The position numbers were made by a program, and so were the translations under genes. From Baekduia alba (GTDB taxonomy: Bacteria; Actinomycetota; Thermoleophilia; Solirubrobacterales; Solirubrobacteraceae), in contig NZ_CP114013.1 in the NCBI RefSeq assembly GCF_028416635.1, forward strand, positions 620,001-684,000: DNA of 64,000 nucleotides, written 5' to 3'. Positions 33,139 through 41,777 of this stretch are shown piece by piece. Below the pieces are notes generated by a model, which worked only from the letters and a program-made list of their open reading frames with translations, searched no databases and was not told where the DNA came from. The first letter of the stretch is position 1; every line of letters starts with the position of its first letter.

Positions 33139-36100
33139 TACCGTTCGCCCGGCGTCTTGATGGGGTACATGCTCACCGGCACCGACAGGTCGAGCGCGGT
33201 CCGCAGGATGCGGTTCTGCTCGGCGGTGTGGGCGGCCGGGTAGCCCTCACCCGGGCTGGCGCGCTCCGGGCGGCCGATGTACCCGAACGCGAGGTGGTCC
33301 GGCAGGATCTGCAGCAGGCGCGGCGACATGTGCGCGCGGGCGCCCATGTTGCGCGGCTCCTCCTGCACCCACACGACCTCCTCGAGGTTCGGGTAGGTCT
33401 CGATGAGCTCGCGGACCTGACCCTCGGGGAAGGGGTACAGCAGCTCGATGCGGCCGATGGCTACGCCGTCGTTCTCGGCGCGGTTCGGGTGCGAGACCAG
33501 GTCGTAGTAGATCTTGCCGGTGCACAGCACGAGCCGCTTGACCTTCTCGATCGGCACGCGCGGCTCGCCCAGCACCGGGAAGAACCGCGACTCGGCGAGG
33601 TGCTCGATCCGGTTCGTCGCCTGCGGCAGGCGCAGCAGCGACTTCGGCGTGAAGATCACCAGCGGACGCTGCTTGGTGATCCGCGCCTGGCGCCGCAGCA
33701 GGTGGAAGTACTGCGCCGGCGTCGTGAGGTTCGCGACGCGGATGTTGCCCTCGGCGGCGAGCTGGAGGAAGCGCTCGATGCGGGCGGAGGAGTGCTCCGG
33801 GCCCGAGCCCTCGTAGCCGTGCGGCAGCAGCAGCGTCAGCCGCGAGGTCTGGCCCCACTTCGCCAGGCCGCTGATGATGAACTGGTCGATGATGACCTGG
33901 GCGCTGTTGGCGAAGTCGCCGAACTGCGCCTCCCAGAGCACCAGCGTCTCGGGCGCCTCGGCGGAGTAGCCGTACTCGAAGCCGAGGCAGGCGATCTCGC
34001 TGAGCGGCGAGTTGTGCAGCTCGAACGGGGCGAGCGCGCCCGGCAGCGACTGGATCGGGCAGACGGTCTGCCCGGTCTTGGCGTCGTGCAGGACGAGGTG
34101 GCGCTGCGAGAACGTGCCGCGCTCGACGTCCTGACCCGTCAGGCGGATCGGCGTGCCCTCGGTCAGCAGCGACGCGTAGGCCAGCGTCTCGGCGTGCGCC
34201 CAGTCGATGCCGCCGTCGGCGCCGAGCGCCGCGCGGCGGCGGTCGAGCTGCTTGACGAGCTTCGGGTGCACGGTGAAGCCCTCGGGCGTCGTGAGCAGCT
34301 CGGCGTTGAGGCTCTGCAGGCGGTCGTGGGAGACCGCCGTCGGCACGTCGGGCGACGGCGAGCGGTCGAGCTGGTACTCGCCCGTCTGCTGGGTCACGCC
34401 GCCGGCCGCCTCGGCCGCCTTGATCTTGGACTTCAGGTCGGCGTGCAGCGCGCTCAGCCGGTCCCAGATCTCCTGGCTCTGACGGTCGACGTCGTCCTTG
34501 GTGATCGTGGTCTCGGTGACCATGCGCTCCGCCCAGATCTCGGCCGCGCGCTTGTGGCCCTTGATCTTGGCGTACATCTCGGGCTGCGTGTAGGCGGGCT
34601 CGTCGGCCTCGTTGTGGCCGAAGCGGCGGTAGCCGATCAGGTCGATGACGACGTCGTGGCCGAACTCCTCGCGGTAGGCGAAGGCGAGGCGCACGGCGTG
34701 GATGCACGCCTGCACGTCGTCGGCGTTGACGTGGATGATCGGGACGTCGTAGCCCTTGGCGAGGTCGGAGGCCCAGCGGGTCGAGCGCGCGTCCTCCGGG
34801 TCGGTGGTGAAGCCGACCTGGTTGTTGGTCACCAGGTGCAGCGTGCCGCCGACCTTGTAGCCGTCCAGCGCCTGGAGGTTGAAGCCCTCCGCCACGACGC
34901 CCTGGCCCGGGAAGGCCGCGTCGCCGTGCAGGACGATCGGCATCGCGGCGTCGGTGTCGCGGTGCGCGTGCGGGCCCTGGCGCGTGGTCTGCGCGGCGCG
35001 CGCCGCGCCGACGACGACCGGGTGCACGAACTCCAGGTGCGACGGGTTGCTCTCCAGGTTGACGAGGATCGACTCGCCGTTGGGGAGCTGGTAGGAGCCC
35101 TGCGCGCCGTGGTGGTACTTGACGTCGCCGGTGCCGCCCATCGGGATGGTCGTGACGGCCTCCAGCGTGGAGGCGCCCTCGAACTCGGCGAAGATCGTGT
35201 CGTAGGGCCGGCCCAGGTTGTGGGCCAGCACGTTGAGCCGGCCGCGGTGCGCCATGCCGACGACGACCTCGCGGGCGCCGTGGGCAGCCGCGAGCTGGAT
35301 CGCCTCGTCGATCATCGGGACCGTCATGTCGAGGCCCTCGATCGAGAACTGCTTCTGGCCGAGGTAGGCCTTGTGCATGAAGCGCTCGAACGCGTCGACC
35401 TCGATCAGGCGCGTCAGGAGCGCCTTCTGCTCCTCGGTGGTCAGCGGCTTGCGGAACTCGCCGCCCTCGATCTTCTCGCGCAGCCAGGTGCGCTGGCGGT
35501 GCGAGGCGATGTGCTCGATCTCGTAGGCGATCGTCCCGCAGTAGGTCTCGCGCAGGTGCGGGAGCGCGTCGGCCAGCGTCGCGCCCGGCACGTGCATCCG
35601 CAGGATGCGCGCCGGGATCTTGGCCATCAGCTCGGGCGTCAGGCCGACGGTGTCCGGGTCCAGCGCGGGATCGCCCTCGGGCTCGGTGCCCAGCGGGTCG
35701 AGCCTCGCGGCCAGGTGGCCGTGCGTGCGGTGCGCCTTGAGCAGCGACGTCGCGGCCTGCACGGCCTGCAACAGCTCCTCGTCGATGACCGGCGCGCGGC
35801 GGTCGCCGGCGCGGGACTCGCGGGCGGCGGCCGCGGCGGCGGCGGGCGCCGGCGGCGAGGGCGCCGGGCCGAGCTGCGCGCCGAGCGACGCGAACACGCC
35901 GTCGTAGAACGCGTTCTCGCCCTGGAGGTAGCCCTCGACGACCTGCAGGAACCGGCCCGACTCCGCGCCCTGGATGACGCGGTGGTCGTACGTCGAGGTC
36001 ATGGTCATGACCTTCTCGGCGCCGATCATGTCGCCGATGTTGCCGAGGCCGACGGGGTAGGCGATCGAGCCGGTGGCGACGATCGTGCCGTTGCCCTTCA

Positions 36101-37430
36101 TCAGGCGCGGGACGCTCGCGATGGTCCCGATGCCGCCGGGGTTCGTGAGCTGGACGTTGGCGCCGGTGAGGTCGTCGGCGGTGAGCTTGTTGTCGCGCGC
36201 CTTGGCGATCAGCGCGTCGAACGCCGCCTTGAAGTCCTTGAACGACAGGCGCCCGGCGTCGCGGATGACCGGGACCATCAGCGTGCGGGAGCCGTCCTTC
36301 TTCTCCACGTCGACCGCGATGCCGAGGTTGACGGCCTCGTCGTCGATGCGCGTCGGCTTGCCGTCGACGGTGTCGAAGTGATGGGACATGACCGGCATGT
36401 CCTGCTGGGCGGCCAGCGAGATGGCGTACGCGATCAGGTGCGTGAAGGAGACCTTCTGGCCGGCGTCCTTGAGCTGCTTGCGCCGCGCGTCCATCGTCGT
36501 GACGGTGATCGTCCGGAACGAGGTCGCGGTCGGGATCTCGCGCGACTCGTCCATGTAGCGGGCGAGCATCGCGGCGCCGCCCTTGAGCACGGTGCGCTTG
36601 CCCGTGGCGGACCCGGCCTCACCCGCCCCGTCGAAGGACAGGACGTCGTCCTTGGTGATGCGGCCGTTGGGGCCGCTGCCGGTGACCTGGCCGAGGTCGA
36701 CGCCCTCGGCGGCCGCGACGCGCGCGGCGACGGGGGAGGCCTTGGCGTCGCTGGGCACCGCGGCCGGCGCGGCGGGCGCGCTCGTGGCGGCGCCGTTGCC
36801 GGACGCCGGGGCAGACCCGGACCCACCCGTCCCGGCGCCGTTGGCGGCGCCGAGCTGCATGCGGGCGATGACCTGCCCGACGGTGACGGTCTCACCCTCC
36901 TCGGCGAGGATCTCGGTGATCGTGCCCGCCGCGGGGGAGGGCAGCTCCATGTCGACCTTGTCGGTGGAGATCTCGACGACCGTGTCGCCGTCGCCCACGG
37001 CGTCGCCGACCTTGACCGCCCACTCCAAGATGGTGCCCTCGGTGACGGACTCGCCGCCGGCCGGGGTCGTGATGTCGACGATCTCGCCGGGCGTGTCGTC
37101 GGCTGGAGCTTCGGAGGCCGGAGGTGCGGACGCACCGCTCCCGTTGCCGCTGCCGTTGGCCGACCCCGCACTGCCGTCACCCGCCGCGATCTCCGCCAGG
37201 ACGGAGCCCACCTGCACGGTGTCCCCCTCGGCGAAGTGGATCTTCACGATGGTCCCGCTCGCGGGCGAGGGCACCTCCGCGTCGACCTTGTCGGTCGAGA
37301 CCTCGACGAGGATCTCGTCAGCCTCGATGGTGTCACCTTCCTGCTTGTGCCACTCCAGGATGGTGCCTTCCGTCACCGACTCGCCCATCGCGGGGAGGGT
37401 GACCTCGATTGCTGCGGCTTCGACGGCCAT
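33138..37430 (-). CDS. kgd: Fused 2-oxoglutarate dehydrogenase E2-E1 (Kgd/OdhA type) with two lipoyl domains
   Basis: 1430 aa. Two N-terminal lipoyl domains have STDKVD lysines at 48 and 158. A peripheral-subunit-binding domain follows (~230-265: ASPVAARVAAAEGVDLGQV), then the succinyltransferase core (~278-510) with YDHRVIQG (His483), then an alanine-rich linker and the thiamine-diphosphate E1 part (~545-1430) with HRGRLNVL, GDAAFPGQG and NNQVGFTT. It converts 2-oxoglutarate to succinyl-CoA in the TCA cycle together with a lipoamide dehydrogenase encoded elsewhere. Corynebacterial OdhA and mycobacterial Kgd lack the lipoyl domains; this protein has its own. It follows the DUF3817 gene on the same strand. 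Confidence 0.93.
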   Translation of the reverse strand: MAVEAAAIEVTLPAMGESVTEGTILEWHKQEGDTIEADEILVEVSTDKVDAEVPSPASGTIVKIHFAEGDTVQVGSVLAEIAAGDGSAGSANGSGNGSGASAPPASEAPADDTPGEIVDITTPAGGESVTEGTILEWAVKVGDAVGDGDTVVEISTDKVDMELPSPAAGTITEILAEEGETVTVGQVIARMQLGAANGAGTGGSGSAPASGNGAATSAPAAPAAVPSDAKASPVAARVAAAEGVDLGQVTGSGPNGRITKDDVLSFDGAGEAGSATGKRTVLKGGAAMLARYMDESREIPTATSFRTITVTTMDARRKQLKDAGQKVSFTHLIAYAISLAAQQDMPVMSHHFDTVDGKPTRIDDEAVNLGIAVDVEKKDGSRTLMVPVIRDAGRLSFKDFKAAFDALIAKARDNKLTADDLTGANVQLTNPGGIGTIASVPRLMKGNGTIVATGSIAYPVGLGNIGDMIGAEKVMTMTSTYDHRVIQGAESGRFLQVVEGYLQGENAFYDGVFASLGAQLGPAPSPPAPAAAAAAARESRAGDRRAPVIDEELLQAVQAATSLLKAHRTHGHLAARLDPLGTEPEGDPALDPDTVGLTPELMAKIPARILRMHVPGATLADALPHLRETYCGTIAYEIEHIASHRQRTWLREKIEGGEFRKPLTTEEQKALLTRLIEVDAFERFMHKAYLGQKQFSIEGLDMTVPMIDEAIQLAAAHGAREVVVGMAHRGRLNVLAHNLGRPYDTIFAEFEGASTLEAVTTIPMGGTGDVKYHHGAQGSYQLPNGESILVNLESNPSHLEFVHPVVVGAARAAQTTRQGPHAHRDTDAAMPIVLHGDAAFPGQGVVAEGFNLQALDGYKVGGTLHLVTNNQVGFTTDPEDARSTRWASDLAKGYDVPIIHVNADDVQACIHAVRLAFAYREEFGHDVVIDLIGYRRFGHNEADEPAYTQPEMYAKIKGHKRAAEIWAERMVTETTITKDDVDRQSQEIWDRLSALHADLKSKIKAAEAAGGVTQQTGEYQLDRSPSPDVPTAVSHDRLQSLNAELLTTPEGFTVHPKLVKQLDRRRAALGADGGIDWAHAETLAYASLLTEGTPIRLTGQDVERGTFSQRHLVLHDAKTGQTVCPIQSLPGALAPFELHNSPLSEIACLGFEYGYSAEAPETLVLWEAQFGDFANSAQVIIDQFIISGLAKWGQTSRLTLLLPHGYEGSGPEHSSARIERFLQLAAEGNIRVANLTTPAQYFHLLRRQARITKQRPLVIFTPKSLLRLPQATNRIEHLAESRFFPVLGEPRVPIEKVKRLVLCTGKIYYDLVSHPNRAENDGVAIGRIELLYPFPEGQVRELIETYPNLEEVVWVQEEPRNMGARAHMSPRLLQILPDHLAFGYIGRPERASPGEGYPAAHTAEQNRILRTALDLSVPVSMYPIKTPGER

Positions 37431-37446
37431 GTCTCTTTTCTTGACT

Positions 37447-37785
37447 CTAGCGCTGATTGCTGTTAGCGACGGTTAGGGTGCGACGCCGTGTTTCGCGGAT
37501 GAACTCGTAGGACCCGACGAACGGCCCGACAGCACCTATTACGGCCACCGCCACCGCAAGTTGCAGTGAGATCACGCGTGCCCGCAGTGCTTCGATGCAC
37601 AGGACGCACATGACGATCCACCCGACCCCGTGCGCGAGCCCGAAGACGAACTCGAGCGGATGGAGCCCGGGGACGATCCACACCGTCAGCAGGATCGCGT
37701 AGATCGTCGAGTGCGCGAACGACAGGTGCTTGAGCGTCGTGAACGACGGCGTGAAGCGCGCGGCGCGGGTCGGGACGGTCTTCAC
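37447..37785 (-). CDS. DUF3817-like small membrane protein
   Basis: 112 aa from a GTG that overlaps the Nudix stop (GTGA). Three hydrophobic segments (~28-48, 50-72, 78-98) and the arrangement FVFGLAHGVGWIVMCVLCIEAL resemble DUF3817 integral membrane proteins; the role is unknown. It is translationally coupled to the Nudix gene and lies 16 bp upstream of kgd. Confidence 0.75.
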   Translation of the reverse strand: MKTVPTRAARFTPSFTTLKHLSFAHSTIYAILLTVWIVPGLHPLEFVFGLAHGVGWIVMCVLCIEALRARVISLQLAVAVAVIGAVGPFVGSYEFIRETRRRTLTVANSNQR

Positions 37786-38438
37786 TGCACCAGCCGCGCC
37801 ACCATGCGCAGCGGATCGTCGGCCTCGGCGGGCCAGTCGTCGATGTCCGCGGGCCACCACGCGTAGGCGTCGTGCTCGTGGTCGGGCGTGACCTGCGCGC
37901 CGGCGGGAAGCCAGGCCTGCCCGATGAACATGATCATGTTGTGCGGCAGGCGCACGAGCGCCTCGCCGGTCACGCGCTCCGCGACGACCGACCACTCCTC
38001 GTCGAGCTCGCGCGTCAGCGTCTCGAACGGCGACTCGCCCTCGTCGACCGCGCCGCCGGCGCCGAGCGCCCAGCGGCCGGCCCAGGACGCGAGCCAGGAG
38101 GCGCGCCGGCCGGCGAGCCAGCGGCCCTCGCTGTCGCGCGTGACGCAGAGCGCGGAGATCGTGGCCGAGGCATCGCCTTCAACAAGCCGCAGCGCCCAGC
38201 GGAGGGGCTGCAACTCGAGTTGCAGGGTGCCGTCGCCGGTCTCCTCGAAGGTCACGAGGCGGGCGCCGACGCCGTCGTGGCTCGGCGAGCCGCGGTCGCG
38301 CAGGGCGGCGATCGCGGCGTCGGCGGCGTCGACCTTGTGCTCCTCGGCGACGAAGGCCTCGTCGAGCCAGACCGCGCGCACCTGCTCGGCGGCCCAGGGG
38401 CCTCGAGCGAGCAGCGCGGGTGCCTGCGCTTGCGTCAT
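37782..38438 (-). CDS. Nudix hydrolase
   Basis: 218 aa. The Nudix box reads GAVDEGESPFETLTRELDEEW, fitting Gx5Ex7REUxEE, with the final Gly replaced (EEWSV). The ~80 N-terminal residues are an extra domain. It hydrolyses a nucleoside-diphosphate-X compound; isopentenyl-diphosphate isomerase-like proteins share this arrangement, so that is an alternative. TACCCT (38454-38449) is 10 nt before the ATG. Confidence 0.85.
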   Translation of the reverse strand: MTQAQAPALLARGPWAAEQVRAVWLDEAFVAEEHKVDAADAAIAALRDRGSPSHDGVGARLVTFEETGDGTLQLELQPLRWALRLVEGDASATISALCVTRDSEGRWLAGRRASWLASWAGRWALGAGGAVDEGESPFETLTRELDEEWSVVAERVTGEALVRLPHNMIMFIGQAWLPAGAQVTPDHEHDAYAWWPADIDDWPAEADDPLRMVARLVQ

Positions 38439-38466
38439 GCAGAGCGAAGGGTACGCTGGCGGCGTC

Positions 38467-38793
38467 TTGGAGCGCTCGCCCGCGGACGTCTATACGGAGC
38501 ACTGCCGCCGGCGGGAGCTCGCCTACCAGGTCGATCACGCCGGAACACCGGTGTTCCGGCCCCGGGTCGGCTGCGACGATTGGCGCGTCAGCGCTGGCCT
38601 CGGCGCGGTCTACGCGACGACCGTCGTCCGGCCGCGCGGCGAAGAGGCCTACAACCTGGTCTTGGTCGACCTCGACGAGGGCTTCCGGATGATGAGCCGG
38701 GTCGTCGGGGTCGCGCCCGAGGACGTGGCGATCGGGACGCGGGTGCGCGTCGCGTGGGAGGACGACGTCCCGGTCTTCGAGGCAGCGGAATGA
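38467..38793 (+). CDS. DUF35 OB-fold protein lacking the zinc ribbon
   Basis: 108 aa from a TTG (or 118 from ATG 38437). FRPRVGCDDWRVSAGLGAVYATTVVRPRG is the rubredoxin-ribbon/OB junction of DUF35 proteins, but the usual four zinc cysteines are reduced to one. DUF35 proteins pair with thiolases, and a thiolase-like gene follows 85 bp downstream. I prefer the TTG because TACGCT (38452-38457) sits 9 nt before it; the ATG would overlap the Nudix start in a CATG. Confidence 0.75.
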   Translation: MERSPADVYTEHCRRRELAYQVDHAGTPVFRPRVGCDDWRVSAGLGAVYATTVVRPRGEEAYNLVLVDLDEGFRMMSRVVGVAPEDVAIGTRVRVAWEDDVPVFEAAE

Positions 38794-38875
38794 CTCGCGG
38801 AGAACGCTCGCATTCCGAGGCGCGTACTCGCCCGGAGGCTCGTTCCCGCGGCGGTCGGCACTTCGGAGCGCGAGT
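38792..38875. repeat. Dispersed palindromic repeat, copy C
   Basis: The core at 38820-38851 matches the reverse complement of copies A and B. An ACTCGCG (38793-38799) and a CGCGAGT (38869-38875) bracket the element. It fills the space between the DUF35 and thiolase-like genes. Confidence 0.6.
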
Positions 38876-38878
38876 GTC

Positions 38879-40117
38879 GTGACCGGGCTGGCGATCGTCG
38901 GCGCGGCCGAGGCGCAGATGGGCGTGGCGCTGCCGGGCCTGAGCGCCGCCGACGTGATGGCCGAGGCCGCGCGCGCCGCGCTGGCCGACGCTGGGCTGAC
39001 CACCGCCGACGTCGACGGCGTCTTCGCCGCGGCGACGCAGGTGCCGTGGGCGAGCACGACGCTCGCCGAGGACCTCGGCATCCAGCCGCGCTACAGCGAC
39101 TCCACCATGATCGGCGGCGCGTCGCCGATGGCCCACCTCAACCACGCGCGTGCGGCGATCGCCGCGGGCCTGTGCGAGGTCGCGGTCATCGGCTACGGCT
39201 CGACGCAGCGGTCGGTCGGCCGCGCGACGGCGTCGGTGCAGGACGTCGACCCGTGGGAGGCGCGCTACGCGCCGATGCTCCCGATCGCCGCCTACGCGCT
39301 GGCGGCGTCGCGGCACATGCACGAGTACGGGACGACGCCCGAGCAGCTCGCGTGGGTCGCGGTCAGCGCGCGCCAGTGGGCGCAGCGGCGCGGCGACCCC
39401 GCCTGGTCGCAGGGCGACCTGGGCGTCGACGACGTCCTCGCCTCCCCGCGCGTGTGCGACCCGTTCGGCGTGCGCGACTGCTGCCTGGTGACCGACGGCG
39501 GCGGCGCGCTGGTCGTCACGTCGGTGGCGCGGGCGCGCGGGCTGCGGAGCACGCCGGTCTTCCTGCTCGGCGCGGGCGAGGCGCAGACGCACCGGCACGT
39601 CTCGGCGATGCCGGACCTGACGCGCACCGCCGCCGTCGAGTCCGGCGCGCGGGCGTTCGCCGAGGCCGGGCTGCGGCCGAGCGACGTCGAGTCGGCGCAG
39701 ATCTACGACGCGTTCACGATCACGCCGATCCTGTTCCTGGAGGACTTGGGGTTCTGCGGCAAGGGCGACGGCGGCGCGTTCGTCGAGGGCGGCCGCATCG
39801 CGCCCGGCGGCGAGCTGCGCGTGAACACGGCGGGAGGCGGGCTGTCCTATGGGCACCCCGGGATGAACGGGCTACCGCTGCTGGTGGAGGCGGTGCGCGA
39901 GGTGCGCGAGGAAGGCAAGGACATCGTGTTGGCTCATGGCAATGGCGGCGTGCTCTCGACGCAGGCGACGGTCCTGCTCGGGTCCGAGGAGGTCGCCAGG
40001 GGGCGGCCGCGGACGAAGGTGGCGCGGCTGCGCGAGCCGGCCGGCGCGGTGATGGGCCGCCGGCGCCGCGCGACGACGCCGGGCCGCGCGCCGCGCCCGG
40101 CGGGGGCGCCGTCGTGA
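38879..40117 (+). CDS. Thiolase-like acyl-CoA enzyme (SCP2/Ltp2 type)
   Basis: 412 aa from a GTG. It belongs to the non-condensing thiolase group that partners DUF35 proteins: AIVGAAEAQMGVALPG at the start, SAQIYDAFTITPILFLEDLGF, and GGGLSYGHPGMNGL with the catalytic His. The usual nucleophilic Cys position is not apparent (GGASPMAHLNHA). Ltp2-type members act as retro-aldolases on side-chain acyl-CoAs. The C-terminus is arginine/proline-rich. The next gene begins within its stop codon (GTGA). Confidence 0.85.
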   Translation: MTGLAIVGAAEAQMGVALPGLSAADVMAEAARAALADAGLTTADVDGVFAAATQVPWASTTLAEDLGIQPRYSDSTMIGGASPMAHLNHARAAIAAGLCEVAVIGYGSTQRSVGRATASVQDVDPWEARYAPMLPIAAYALAASRHMHEYGTTPEQLAWVAVSARQWAQRRGDPAWSQGDLGVDDVLASPRVCDPFGVRDCCLVTDGGGALVVTSVARARGLRSTPVFLLGAGEAQTHRHVSAMPDLTRTAAVESGARAFAEAGLRPSDVESAQIYDAFTITPILFLEDLGFCGKGDGGAFVEGGRIAPGGELRVNTAGGGLSYGHPGMNGLPLLVEAVREVREEGKDIVLAHGNGGVLSTQATVLLGSEEVARGRPRTKVARLREPAGAVMGRRRRATTPGRAPRPAGAPS

Positions 40118-41691
40118 GCCGCCGGCGGTCGTGGTGGGGCTGGGGCTTCGAGGACGCCAAGCTCGACCCGACGGCGCTCGCGCCGGTCGTGCGCGACGTC
40201 CTGGGCTTCCCGCTGCCCGACGACGTCGAGCAGCCGGTGGCGCTCGGGTCGATCGCGCTGCCCGCGCCTCGCTTCCCGCGGCCCGACGGCCTCGACGGCT
40301 GGTCGACGGATCCGCGCGACCGTGTCGAGCACGCCTACGGCCGCTCGTTCCCCGACACCGTCCGCGCGTTCCGCGGCCAGGTCGACCGCGCGCCCGACGC
40401 GGTGGTCTTCGCGCGCGACGAGGACGCCATCGAGGCGACGCTGGAATGGGCGGCGCGCGAGGACGTCGCGGTGATCCCGTTCGGCGGCGGGACGAGCGTC
40501 GTCGGCGGCGTCGAGCCGCGGGTCCCGGCCGACCGCCTCGGCGTCGTGTCGCTCGACCTGTCGCGCCTCGATCGCGTCGTAGAAGTCGACCCGGTGTCGC
40601 GCGCGGCGCGCATTCAGGCGGGCACGGCCGGGCCGGCGCTGGAGGCCCAGCTGGCCGAGCACGACCTCACGCTGCGGTTCTTCCCGCAGTCGTTCGAGCT
40701 CTCGACGCTCGGCGGCTGGATCGCCACGCGCGCCGGCGGGCACTTCGCCACGGTCTGGACGCACATCGACGACCTGGTGGAGTCGGTCCGCGCGATCACG
40801 CCGTCGGGCACCTGGGAGTCGCGGCGGCTGCCGGGCTCCGGCGCCGGGCCGTCGCCCGACCGCCTGCTGCTGGGGTCGGAGGGCATCCTCGGCGTCATCA
40901 CCGAGGCGTGGGTGCGGGTGCAGCCCAAGCCGCGCTTCCGCGCCGCGCGCGCGGTGCGCTTCAAGGACTTCATGAACGGCGGCAGCGCCGCGGTGCGCGA
41001 GCTGGCGCAGTCCGGGCTGAACCCGGCGAACTGCCGGCTGGTCGACGCGCTGGAGGCTCAGCAGACCGGCACGAGCGACGGCACGCACGCGGTGCTGGTC
41101 CTGGGCTTCGAGTCGACGGACCATGAAGTTGACGCACAACTCGCACGGGGCCTGGCGATCTGCAAGGCGCACGGCGGCGCGTGGGACGAGCCCACGGAGA
41201 CCGGCCCGCCCACCCGCGGCGGCGCCGTCTCCACCTGGCGCGACGCGTTCATCGCCATGCCCTACCTGCGCGACGCGCTCCTGCAGCTCGGCGTCCTGTC
41301 CGACACCTTCGAGACCGCGATCACCTGGGACCGCTGGCCCGCGTTCCACGCGGCGGTGACCGGCGCGGTCCGCGACGCGCTGGGCGAGCCCTGCCGCGTC
41401 AGCTGCCGGATGACGCACGTCTACCCCGACGGCCCGGCGCCGTACTTCACGGTGCTCGCGCCCGCCCGCCGCGGCGACGAGCTGGCACAGTGGGAAGCGA
41501 TGAAGCGCGCAGCCTCAGAGGCCATCATCGCCGCCGGCGGGACGATCACCCATCACCACGCGGTCGGCCGCGACCACCGCGAGTGGTACGACCAGCAGCG
41601 CCCGGACCTGTTCGCGGCCGCGCTGCGCGCCGCCAAGTCCGCGGTCGATCCCGGTGGCGTGCTCAACCCCGGCGTGCTGGTCGACGCGTGA
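40114..41691 (+). CDS. FAD-linked oxidase, alkyl-dihydroxyacetonephosphate synthase-like
   Basis: 525 aa. The FAD-binding segment is PFGGGTSVVGGVE; later come TLGGWIATRAGGHF and LLLGSEGILGVITEAWVRV. THHHAVGRDHREWY near the C-terminus supplies the triple His seen in AGPS. AGPS swaps the acyl chain of acyl-DHAP for an alkyl chain in ether-lipid synthesis; bacterial homologues are mostly uncharacterised and may oxidise other hydroxyacids. It is coupled to the thiolase-like gene by a GTGA overlap. Confidence 0.85.
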   Translation: MSRRRSWWGWGFEDAKLDPTALAPVVRDVLGFPLPDDVEQPVALGSIALPAPRFPRPDGLDGWSTDPRDRVEHAYGRSFPDTVRAFRGQVDRAPDAVVFARDEDAIEATLEWAAREDVAVIPFGGGTSVVGGVEPRVPADRLGVVSLDLSRLDRVVEVDPVSRAARIQAGTAGPALEAQLAEHDLTLRFFPQSFELSTLGGWIATRAGGHFATVWTHIDDLVESVRAITPSGTWESRRLPGSGAGPSPDRLLLGSEGILGVITEAWVRVQPKPRFRAARAVRFKDFMNGGSAAVRELAQSGLNPANCRLVDALEAQQTGTSDGTHAVLVLGFESTDHEVDAQLARGLAICKAHGGAWDEPTETGPPTRGGAVSTWRDAFIAMPYLRDALLQLGVLSDTFETAITWDRWPAFHAAVTGAVRDALGEPCRVSCRMTHVYPDGPAPYFTVLAPARRGDELAQWEAMKRAASEAIIAAGGTITHHHAVGRDHREWYDQQRPDLFAAALRAAKSAVDPGGVLNPGVLVDA

Positions 41692-41777
41692 CGGCGGACG
41701 ACCTCGCCCAGGGGCTCGGCGTCCGGGCGCGAACTCGCCTGCGGCTCCTGCGCGCGCGCTTGGCGGTGCGATCGTGA
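41688..41777 (+). CDS. 29-aa ORF threaded between two genes by GTGA overlaps
   Basis: Starts at GTG 41688, inside the AGPS-like stop, and ends at TGA 41777, which overlaps the GTG (41774) of the LOG gene. It reads VTADDLAQGLGVRART then LRLLRARLAVRS: acidic then strongly basic, with the high third-position GC of real genes here. It could be a functional microprotein or a device to pass ribosomes from one cistron to the next. No homology is recognised. Confidence 0.4.
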   Translation: MTADDLAQGLGVRARTRLRLLRARLAVRS

